From assembly GCA_947628025.1 (NCBI GenBank), contig CANQYH010000128.1, positions 1 through 8,500 on the forward strand: DNA of 8,500 nt. The letters are read 5' to 3'. Positions 1 to 5,734 of the stretch are shown in pieces. Position numbers and translations under genes: made by a program. This DNA is from an uncultured Lachnospiraceae bacterium. Its GTDB lineage: Bacteria; Bacillota; Clostridia; Lachnospirales; Lachnospiraceae. A model generated the notes under the pieces. The model saw only the letters and a list, made by a program, of their open reading frames with translations, ran no database searches and was not told the DNA's origin. Positions within the stretch are counted from its first letter, which is position 1, and each line of letters begins with the position of its first letter.

Positions 1-94
1 GCCGCCCCCGCCCCCGGAACTGCTGCGGAAAGAACCGCCCCCGCCTCCGGAACTGCTGCGGGAAGAACCGCTTCCGCTTCCGGAACTGCTGCCG
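1..94. repeat. 33-bp tandem repeat coding a Ser/Gly tail
   Basis: The block CCGGAACTGCTGC recurs at 14, 47 and 80, an exact 33-bp period. On the minus strand it codes 11-residue units of the form SSSGGGGGSFR, then SSSGSGSGSSR. It runs off the window edge, so the copy number is unknown. It is probably a flexible linker in the surface protein. Confidence 0.85.
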
Positions 95-2232
95 GTATCG
101 CCGGCTGTCTCGGCATTGCTCACGCTGTCAGAAGCGCTTTCTGTCTCAGGCACATCACCGCTGCCATCCGTATTTGAACCATCACTTTCGGTTTCCGGAA
201 CGATCTCAGGAACCTCGCTGCCGGCATCGTTATGTTCGGCATCGCTGCTGCTGGTTTCATCGCTGCCGGTTTCCGGGACGATCTCAGGATCTTTGCTGCC
301 GGCATCGTCATGTTCGGCATCGCTGCTGACAGTTTCATCACTGCCGGTTTCCGGAACGATCTCAGGCACCTCGCTTCTGGTATCGCTGCTGTCGGCTTCA
401 TTACTGCCAATATCTTCACTGCTGTCAATATCGCTGCTGTCGGCCAGATCAACATCCGGGGCCGATACATTTTCCTGCTCCACCAGGTCTTTCGGTTCAG
501 GCACAAGCGCCGGAATATCCTGTGTCTCAACCATTCTGCAGTTTCCGCATGTGCGTCTCTGCATGCCCATCACTCCCACTTTGGGCTTCTCTGCCACATA
601 CCAGTCGCTCCAATTATGGCGCGCCGTATCCGGAGGAATGATCTCGCTGTCTCTTGACAGACCGCACTTGAGGCAATGATAAGACTGACTGCCCGGCTGG
701 CTGCAAGTCGGTTCCTGGTCAACTACAGGAGTCGAACTCCACTGATGATCCGCGTTCGTCACATCCACATCCGATTCCACGATGCCGCATGTAAGGCAGG
801 TCCAGATATGTCCGGTGCCGCCGCACACCTCAACCGTTTCGTATGCGCCCCAGTTATGTCCCAAGGCCGCCTGCTCCTGCACTATCTCTTCATAACCGCA
901 AACTTTACATACGCTCTTCTGATATCCGGGTTCCGTACAGGTCGCCGGTATATGCGTATGACTGAAAGTATGGTCTGTCTTCGGCAGAGTGGGCTGATTC
1001 TTCGTCCCACAGACCGAACATTCGTAAACCGCATATCCCGTATGCTCGCAGGTAGGCTGATAAACATAGTTCGTATTCCACGAATGATTCAGCGGAAGCT
1101 CGATGGAACCCACTACGCCGTTCTCCGTCGTTGCTTTCACCGTTACAGACGTAAGCTTCTTGTCTTTCGCCGCCGACACCGAGATACCTGCTACAATGAT
1201 ATTTTGGGTCGTCTGCGGTACAAAATATCCCACGCCCTCCGGCTCCATGCTCCAGGTCACCTGCTCCTTAACAGCCTCTGCCGGCAGCTGAGTGTATTGA
1301 AGGAAATACCTCCATTCCGAAGGGGTATGCATAGATCTGCGATTTACCTCGTTCAGAATCTCAACCTTAACCTCCGTGACATCTCTGTCCCCGCTCCAGA
1401 CCGCGTAGAGATCGATCGTGTCTCCGCCTGAGCATTTCAGGTAATCGCCTCCGATCTGGTACACATATCCATTCTCTAATACAGCTTTGCCTTTCGGCTC
1501 GAAACTCCAGCCTTCAAATACGCGGCCGCCCCACGTCCTGTCGCTGTAATCCCACGTATAAGCATAACCGTCGTATTGTCCGGTGCTTGTCAGCACGCCG
1601 GTGCTGCCCTGCCATCCGTTATCATGCCATTTGATTACAACTGTCTTCGGCGTATACTTGGCATAAAGAGTAGAGATATCCTCTGAAAGCGTCTCTCCGG
1701 CTGTCACTTTCCTGCCGGCTGTATCGATCAGCCAGGAATGATGCATATCTATGATTTTCGTGTCGCTCAGAGATTTCTCCGCCAGAGTGGTGCCCTCCAG
1801 CTGATTTTTCAATTCTCTCAGAATCGCGCCCCGATCATCCAGTCTACTGTAAGACATGCCATCGCCTTTGTCATCCCCGCCGTCCAAATATATCTCGTTC
1901 ACCTCGGCGGTATACCATCCGTCAAACGTCCACCCTTTCCGGGTTGGCGCCGGTAAATTTGGCAGCTTGCCGTCGCTATTCAGCGTGACTTCTGTTGTAC
2001 TCAAACTGCCTGCGCCTGCCTCCAGCGTAATTTTTTTCGCATTGGACGGCGTCGCCATTTCACCGGCGATCTCTCCGGCCAGCGGAATCGCTCCTTCCGT
2101 CATTACTTCTGTCTCAGAAATCACTTTTTCACCGTCAGATGACTTCACGGTCGCCCATGCTCCCATGCAGCCCAGAGCAAAAAGTATGGCACAGAGCGGA
2201 AGAATTGTTCTTTTCTGTAAAAATTTTTTCAT
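1..2232 (-). CDS. Large secreted surface protein with InlB-type repeats, CxxC modules and repeat tail (C-terminus beyond window)
   Basis: 744 codons are open from ATG 2232-2230 to the window edge, so the C-terminus and any cell-wall anchor are missing. The start is preceded by a purine-rich GGAAGGAAGG site. Residues 1-27 form a signal peptide (KK/KR, a hydrophobic core, then AWA before T28). Residues about 75-193 carry a first Listeria-Bacteroides (InlB_B/Flg_new) type repeat, with GWTFDGWYTAE at 100-110 and LYAKY near 189-193. A second repeat spans about 198-280 (FEGWSF 239-244, LYAVW 275-279). Residues 283-382 look like a bacterial Ig-like beta domain. Residues 395-565 hold cysteine modules, mostly C-x2-PG-x5-C-x2-CG, at C395/C405/C408, C432/C442/C445, C470/C479/C482, C510/C520/C523 and C562/C565. 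Residues about 600-700 are an acidic 26-residue repeat region, and about 710-744 a Ser/Gly tail. The role is inferred as adhesion or surface display. The enzymatic function, if any, is unknown. The leader holds a c-di-GMP riboswitch. Confidence 0.9.
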   Translation of the reverse strand, partial: MKKFLQKRTILPLCAILFALGCMGAWATVKSSDGEKVISETEVMTEGAIPLAGEIAGEMATPSNAKKITLEAGAGSLSTTEVTLNSDGKLPNLPAPTRKGWTFDGWYTAEVNEIYLDGGDDKGDGMSYSRLDDRGAILRELKNQLEGTTLAEKSLSDTKIIDMHHSWLIDTAGRKVTAGETLSEDISTLYAKYTPKTVVIKWHDNGWQGSTGVLTSTGQYDGYAYTWDYSDRTWGGRVFEGWSFEPKGKAVLENGYVYQIGGDYLKCSGGDTIDLYAVWSGDRDVTEVKVEILNEVNRRSMHTPSEWRYFLQYTQLPAEAVKEQVTWSMEPEGVGYFVPQTTQNIIVAGISVSAAKDKKLTSVTVKATTENGVVGSIELPLNHSWNTNYVYQPTCEHTGYAVYECSVCGTKNQPTLPKTDHTFSHTHIPATCTEPGYQKSVCKVCGYEEIVQEQAALGHNWGAYETVEVCGGTGHIWTCLTCGIVESDVDVTNADHQWSSTPVVDQEPTCSQPGSQSYHCLKCGLSRDSEIIPPDTARHNWSDWYVAEKPKVGVMGMQRRTCGNCRMVETQDIPALVPEPKDLVEQENVSAPDVDLADSSDIDSSEDIGSNEADSSDTRSEVPEIVPETGSDETVSSDAEHDDAGSKDPEIVPETGSDETSSSDAEHNDAGSEVPEIVPETESDGSNTDGSGDVPETESASDSVSNAETAGDTGSSSGSGSGSSRSSSGGGGGSFRSSSGGGGG
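193..386. repeat. 78-bp tandem repeat coding an acidic 26-residue unit
   Basis: The block TTCCGG(A/G)ACGATCTCAGG starts at 193, 271 and 349, a 78-bp period. There are two full copies and a third that decays after about 386. The minus-strand product is a 26-residue unit starting PEIVPETGSDET and continuing SSDAEH(D/N)DAGS. It is acidic and probably disordered. In-frame spacing means that copy-number change would preserve the reading frame. Confidence 0.85.
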
Positions 2233-2324
2233 TGCCTTCCTTCCTTTCTTTTAGGTTGCTTAAAATCACATTGCCACAAGAATGTTTGTTTCTCCCGCGG
2301 CTGACTGCAAGAAAAAACGTACAT
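2229..2324 (-). CDS. Possible 31-residue leader ORF overlapping the surface gene start
   Basis: A minus-strand ATG at 2324-2322 opens a 31-codon frame. It ends in TGA at 2231-2229, which overlaps the surface gene ATG as ATGA. This is the arrangement used for translational coupling. The peptide begins MYVFSCSQPREK and ends KRKEGRQ. A strong AAAGGAGG stands directly before the ATG with no spacer, which is too close for normal initiation. No family is recognised. It could be a chance frame inside a structured leader. Confidence 0.15.
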   Translation of the reverse strand: MYVFSCSQPREKQTFLWQCDFKQPKRKEGRQ

Positions 2325-2351
2325 CCTCCTTTCGCTGTCCGCGGCAGTCAG
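2301..2351 (-). promoter_or_regulatory. Alternative leader stem competing with the second terminator hairpin
   Basis: In the minus-strand RNA, CTGACTGC (2351-2344) is perfectly complementary to GCAGTCAG (2308-2301), giving an 8-bp stem with a 35-nt loop that holds AAAGGAGG. CCGCGG at 2344-2339 and again at 2300-2295 can also pair. The 5' arm overlaps the 5' arm and loop of the terminator-like hairpin 2312-2359, so the two folds are mutually exclusive. The pairing is visible in the sequence, while its regulatory meaning is inferred. Confidence 0.4.
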
Positions 2352-2359
2352 GGTGTACG
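2312..2359 (-). terminator. Second terminator-like hairpin in the surface-gene leader
   Basis: In the minus-strand RNA, CGTACACCCT (2359-2350) pairs with AGGATGTACG (2327-2318) with one mismatch. A TTTTTT run (2317-2312) follows immediately. The 22-nt loop has a weak inner CTG/CAG stem. It lies downstream of the first terminator and about 80 nt before the surface gene start. Its 3' arm overlaps the AAAGGAGG sequence. It could be a second termination point. Confidence 0.4.
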
Positions 2360-2381
2360 ATCCGACGATTGCTAGGTGAAT

Positions 2382-2406
2382 AAAAAATGCTGATGAAACC
2401 ATCAGC
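2382..2406 (-). terminator. Intrinsic terminator of the c-di-GMP riboswitch expression platform
   Basis: In the minus-strand RNA, GCTGATG (2406-2400) pairs perfectly with CATCAGC (2395-2389) over a GTTT loop. After one A comes a run of six T (2387-2382). It lies about 35 nt downstream of the aptamer P1 and upstream of the coding start, as in a transcription-attenuation riboswitch. Confidence 0.8.
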
Positions 2407-2443
2407 GATCACCATTACGATTCACGCGCCTTACATGCGCTGA
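2402..2443 (-). promoter_or_regulatory. Predicted antiterminator stem
   Basis: In the minus-strand RNA, TCAGCG (2443-2438), which begins two bases past the 3' strand of aptamer P1, is complementary to CGCTGA (2407-2402). That second segment is also the 5' arm of the terminator, so the two stems exclude each other. The loop has a minor GCGC/GCGC pairing. The connection to ligand binding is inferred. Confidence 0.5.
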
Positions 2444-2524
2444 AAATACGGCAACCGGCTATCATAGTCGTCTGACCTTAGACCCTTGGCTTTGCGTCCC
2501 TGTTTTTCAACAGGTTTGCTATTA
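2443..2524 (-). promoter_or_regulatory. Cyclic di-GMP-I (GEMM-I) riboswitch aptamer
   Basis: The minus-strand sequence has the GEMM-I core in the right order. GCAAACC is followed by a P2 hairpin CCTGTT-GAAA-AACAGG with its GAAA tetraloop. Next come GGACGCAAAGCC, a P3 hairpin containing GGGTCTAAGG and CTATGATAGCC (resembling the tetraloop receptor), and the closing GGTTGCC. P1 forms between AATAGCAA (2523-2516) and TTGC-CG-TATT (2454-2445). The family binds cyclic di-GMP and controls surface, motility and adhesion genes. Here it precedes a terminator/antiterminator pair and the gene of a secreted repeat protein. The direction of control is not readable. Confidence 0.92.
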
Positions 2525-2547
2525 AATATGGAATTGTCTATAACCAT

Positions 2548-2576
2548 ACCTTACCATATTCCTGCAGTGTTGTCAA
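2548..2576 (-). promoter_or_regulatory. Promoter of the riboswitch-surface protein transcript
   Basis: On the minus strand a perfect TTGACA (2576-2571) is followed by a 17-nt spacer and an extended -10, TGG-TAAGGT (hexamer 2553-2548). A start near 2541 would place the aptamer about 17 nt into the RNA. It looks like a sigma-A type promoter. Confidence 0.7.
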
Positions 2577-2593
2577 ATGTTTTTTGAACATTT
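2575..2593. repeat. Palindrome touching the -35 of the surface gene promoter
   Basis: AAATGTT (2575-2581) and AACATTT (2587-2593) form a perfect 7-bp inverted repeat with a 5-nt centre. It overlaps two bases of the minus-strand -35 and lies between the divergent promoters. It could be an operator or chance in AT-rich DNA. No regulator is identifiable. Confidence 0.3.
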
Positions 2594-2646
2594 TTTATTG
2601 AATTTCGGAAAGAGAAATAATCCGTACCGGGACCCTGTTTTTCCGG

Positions 2647-2675
2647 TTGTATAAAATCCCGTTTCGTGGTAGACT
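2647..2675 (+). promoter_or_regulatory. Promoter of the metallophosphoesterase gene
   Basis: TTGTAT (2647-2652), a 17-nt spacer and TAGACT (2670-2675) preceded by TGG form an extended -10 promoter with moderate hexamers. The expected start is near 2682. The ribosome binding site GAGGAG (2704-2709) precedes the ATG at 2717 by 7 nt. Confidence 0.5.
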
Positions 2676-2716
2676 GGTCATGGTAATTTTATCGGACAAA
2701 TCAGAGGAGTACATTC

Positions 2717-3856
2717 ATGAGATCCAGGATTGAGCAGATCACCTCTTCCCCCGACGGACGCATCATAGCCATCAGCGATATTCACGGCTATGTTCATTAT
2801 CTGCGCGGACTTCTGGAAAAAATACGGTTTTCTCCGCAGGATACGCTGGTCATTGCAGGGGACATGATCGAAAAAGGACCGGAAAGCCTGTCCACGGTAC
2901 GCCTGGTCATGGACCTGAAAAAGACGCATCCCCATATCTACGCCTCTCAGGGCAACGTAGAGCGCAGCCGGCTCTTTGCGCTCATCGATACCAGCGATGA
3001 GGCTGACCGGGAATTTCTCCTTATTCACTGGTCGGACCGGAACGTATGGAAGCGCGGTCTGTTTCTTGACATGATGGAAGAACTCGGCATCCCCGTGGAC
3101 GAGGTCTCCGAAAATAATGTGAAAGATGTGAAGCGGCGTCTCCTGGAAAATTACTGCGGCGTCGCCGATTATCTCTGGAACCTGCCCACGATACTGACGG
3201 CCGGCAATTTCATTTTCGCCCACGCTGGTGTTCCTACGGACGACCTGGATGCGCTTCAGGAAACGGAAGAACAGGAATGTCTGAAGCGAAACGCGTTTTT
3301 GAATGAAGACGTACAATTTGACCGCTATGTGGTCGCGGGACACTGGCCTGTCAGCCTGTACCGTGAAGACATTGACAGCTTGAACCCGATCTGCGACCCG
3401 CAGAAACATATCATTGCCATCGACGGAGGCTGCGCCCTGAAAATCGGCGCTCAGCTGAACGCACTGATCCTGCCCGCAGAAGCAAAGGACATGAGCGGCG
3501 CCGTATTTGAGAGCTACGATGATTTTCCGGTCATAACGGCGGACAGAGATCAGAAAGCGCGGGCCGGAACCATCCATATGCGGTATTTCAACTGCGGCGT
3601 GGAGATCGTCGAGGAACTGGACGACATGGTGCGGCTGCGTCACCTAAACAGCGGGCGCGTCTTCCTGGCCCCCAGATCGTATCTTTATCAACGTTCCGGG
3701 AAACTCCTATGCAACGACTATTCCGACAGTCTTCTGGAAATCCGCAGGGGCGACCGGCTGTCCGTGGTCCAGACCACATCTGTCGGAAAAATCGTAAAAA
3801 AAGACGGCGTCATCGGATGGTACATGACGGATCCTGAACAAGGGGCAGGGCGCTGA
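2717..3856 (+). CDS. PPP-family metallophosphoesterase with C-terminal SH3-like domain
   Basis: A 379-residue predicted cytoplasmic protein. The N-terminal 250 residues follow the PPP (serine/threonine phosphatase, ApaH-like) fold: SDIHG (D21, H23), GDMIEKG (D49), GNVE (N80), HAG (H169), GHWP (H209), and DGGCALK at 236-242. These are the usual six metal ligands. The catalytic His of GNHE is Val81, and the VDRG arginine is Lys53, so activity or substrate may differ from classic PPP enzymes. The remaining 130 residues include a beta-rich, SH3-like segment (about 340-372, with DRLSVVQTTSVGKIV). The substrate is unknown: phosphoprotein, dinucleoside tetraphosphate or another phosphoester. The start has a good GAGGAG site. 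It is divergent from the c-di-GMP-controlled gene. The exporter genes start 111 bases downstream with no clear terminator between, so co-transcription is possible. Confidence 0.85.
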   Translation: MRSRIEQITSSPDGRIIAISDIHGYVHYLRGLLEKIRFSPQDTLVIAGDMIEKGPESLSTVRLVMDLKKTHPHIYASQGNVERSRLFALIDTSDEADREFLLIHWSDRNVWKRGLFLDMMEELGIPVDEVSENNVKDVKRRLLENYCGVADYLWNLPTILTAGNFIFAHAGVPTDDLDALQETEEQECLKRNAFLNEDVQFDRYVVAGHWPVSLYREDIDSLNPICDPQKHIIAIDGGCALKIGAQLNALILPAEAKDMSGAVFESYDDFPVITADRDQKARAGTIHMRYFNCGVEIVEELDDMVRLRHLNSGRVFLAPRSYLYQRSGKLLCNDYSDSLLEIRRGDRLSVVQTTSVGKIVKKDGVIGWYMTDPEQGAGR

Positions 3857-3952
3857 ACGGCTGCTTTTCACCGACCGCACAGACAGGCGGCACTATAGCC
3901 CCAAAGTCCGCATTGCATGACAGCGGGACCGTTCCCTCTGTTTTCCATTTTT

Positions 3953-3958
3953 AGGAGG
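3953..3958 (+). promoter_or_regulatory. Ribosome binding site deciding the start of the first exporter gene
   Basis: AGGAGG lies 9 nt before ATG 3968 and 12 nt before the in-frame ATG 3971. The upstream in-frame ATG at 3917 has no such site and would add 17 residues ahead of the usual N-terminus. The ATG at 3961 is out of frame and too close. Hence 3968 is chosen. Confidence 0.75.
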
Positions 3959-3967
3959 ATATGTTAT

Positions 3968-5734
3968 ATGATGGAACTGAAATTCATCAGGCCATACGTC
4001 AAGCGCTACGGCCTGCAATATCTGATCGGCATCGTGGCCCTGCTGCTGGTGGACGCGCTGAACGTCTACATTCCCCGCTTTACCGGCCAGATCACGGACG
4101 GTTTGGAGACCCATTCGATCGGAATGAACGAGATCTGGTTCCTGATCGCAAAAATACTGCTTTTCGGCGTGTTCATTGCGCTGGGCCGCTTCGCCTGGAG
4201 ATATTTTATCTTGGGACCGGCCCGCTCGATCGAACGGGAGCTGCGGGACGACATGTTCGGGCATCTGGAAACGCTTTCCATGCGCTACTTTAACGAACAT
4301 AAGACCGGGGACCTGATGGCCCATTTCACCAACGATCTGGCCTCCATCCGCATGTTCCTGGGATTCACGATCATCACGGCGTTTGACGCTTCGGTCATGC
4401 TGGTGCTGGTGCTGGCACAGATGATTTTATATGTCAGCCCCAAACTGACGGTTGTCGCGGTGCTGCCTCTGATCCTGATCATGTTCGGCGACTATTATTA
4501 TGGAAAGGTCATGCACCGAAAATTTCTGGAAAAACAGCAGGCTTTTTCCGATCTGACTGATCAGGTGCAGGAATCTGTGTCCGGTATCCGCGTGATCAAA
4601 GCGTTCGTGCAGGAACGCAAAGAACTGGCCGCTTTCGCCCGCATGAACCTCTTTAACCAGGAGAAAAATCTAAGCGTGGTCAAGCTGTATTCCCTGTTTC
4701 TGCCGCTTCTTGATCTGGTGATCGGAGCCAGCGGCCTTTTGACCCTGCTTTACGGCGGTTATCTGGCTATTGCCGGCGAGATCACGCTAGGACAGTTTGT
4801 CGCTTTCAACCAGTACATTTCCATGCTGGTCTGGCCCATGTTCGCGGCCGGGGACTGCATTACATATATTTCCCAGGGTCTGGCTTCCCTGAAAAGAATC
4901 ATCGTGATCTTCCATGAGAAACCGGAGATCGTGGACGGCTTCGACGTAGACCGTACGATCGAATCTCTGACCGGCGAAATCGATCTGAAAGGCCTGACGT
5001 TCTCCTATCCGGACCAAGATCATATGTCTGTCCTCGATCAGATCGATCTCCATGTCGAAGCGGGAGAAACTCTGGCCATCATCGGACGGACCGGCAGCGG
5101 CAAATCCACCCTGGCAAATCTGCTCCTGCGTCTCTACGACACGGAACCCGGCATGATCCGCATGGACGGACATCCAATCAAGGAGATCCCTCTGGCTGTG
5201 CTGCGGGAAAATATCGCCTATGTGCCCCAGGATAATTTCCTGTTCTCCGACACGCTGGAAAATAACATCGCATTCGGCATTAAAAAAGACCGGAAAGAAA
5301 TCGAGCAGGCCGCCAAAGACGCCTGCATCCACGACAATATCATGGAGTTTCCGGACGGTTATTCCACAATCGTCGGCGAGCGGGGCGTGACCATTTCCGG
5401 CGGACAGAAGCAGCGCAGCTCCATCGCCCGCGCCCTGCTGAAAAACGCGCCGATCCTGATTCTGGACGACGCGCTGTCGGCGGTTGACACGGACACAGAG
5501 GAACAGATCCTCCATAATCTGCGCAGAAACCGCGCAGGCAAGACCACATTGATCATCGCACACCGGATCTCTACGATCCAAAATGCAGATCATATTCTGG
5601 TTCTGGACGAGGGCCGGGCCGCAGAATATGGCACCCACGACCAGCTCATGGAGAAAAACGGAATTTACCGCAGTATTTATGATAAACAACAGCTGGAGAA
5701 ACAGCTTCAGGAGGAAGGAGGCGAGATTCGATGA
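3968..5734 (+). CDS. ABC exporter half-transporter, degenerate-site subunit (BmrC/YheI-like)
   Basis: A 588-residue membrane-domain/ATPase fusion of the multidrug/lipid exporter type. Six hydrophobic segments lie in residues about 17-310. The nucleotide-binding domain follows: Walker A GRTGSGKST (373-381), Q-loop YVPQD, signature TISGGQKQR (475-483), Walker B LILDD with D500 and D501, and switch His532. The catalytic Glu after Walker B is Asp501, the hallmark of the catalytically weak site in heterodimeric exporters such as BmrC and TM287. The intact SGGQ signature is expected to complete the competent site of the partner. The stop overlaps the next start (ATGA), indicating translational coupling and equal stoichiometry. 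The transported compound cannot be predicted: drugs, lipids or peptides are possible. The length matches BmrC (about 585). Confidence 0.93.
   Translation: MMELKFIRPYVKRYGLQYLIGIVALLLVDALNVYIPRFTGQITDGLETHSIGMNEIWFLIAKILLFGVFIALGRFAWRYFILGPARSIERELRDDMFGHLETLSMRYFNEHKTGDLMAHFTNDLASIRMFLGFTIITAFDASVMLVLVLAQMILYVSPKLTVVAVLPLILIMFGDYYYGKVMHRKFLEKQQAFSDLTDQVQESVSGIRVIKAFVQERKELAAFARMNLFNQEKNLSVVKLYSLFLPLLDLVIGASGLLTLLYGGYLAIAGEITLGQFVAFNQYISMLVWPMFAAGDCITYISQGLASLKRIIVIFHEKPEIVDGFDVDRTIESLTGEIDLKGLTFSYPDQDHMSVLDQIDLHVEAGETLAIIGRTGSGKSTLANLLLRLYDTEPGMIRMDGHPIKEIPLAVLRENIAYVPQDNFLFSDTLENNIAFGIKKDRKEIEQAAKDACIHDNIMEFPDGYSTIVGERGVTISGGQKQRSSIARALLKNAPILILDDALSAVDTDTEEQILHNLRRNRAGKTTLIIAHRISTIQNADHILVLDEGRAAEYGTHDQLMEKNGIYRSIYDKQQLEKQLQEEGGEIR

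Noticed and set aside
1..386. CRISPR-like periodicity
   Set aside because: The repeats are contiguous, without unique spacers, and keep the reading frame of a protein.
116..1431. Plus-strand open frames of 187 and 251 codons
   Set aside because: They are antisense to the surface protein gene. Their low-complexity composition mirrors its repeats, and they lack ribosome binding sites.
2164..2181. Lipoprotein-type cysteine (ALGC) in the signal peptide of the surface protein
   Set aside because: Position -3 is Ala rather than Leu, and a good AWA signal peptidase I site follows five residues later.
2678..3643. A 321-codon minus-strand frame
   Set aside because: It is antisense to the PPP-type phosphatase, whose motifs are clear. 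It has no domain of its own.
3917..3967. Upstream ATG extending the first exporter subunit by 17 residues
   Set aside because: No ribosome binding site precedes it. AGGAGG 9 nt before ATG 3968 and the family length favour the shorter form.
3857..3967. Terminator between phosphatase and exporter genes
   Set aside because: Only a 4-bp GGGA/TCCC stem with a loose T-rich tail is present, too weak to call.
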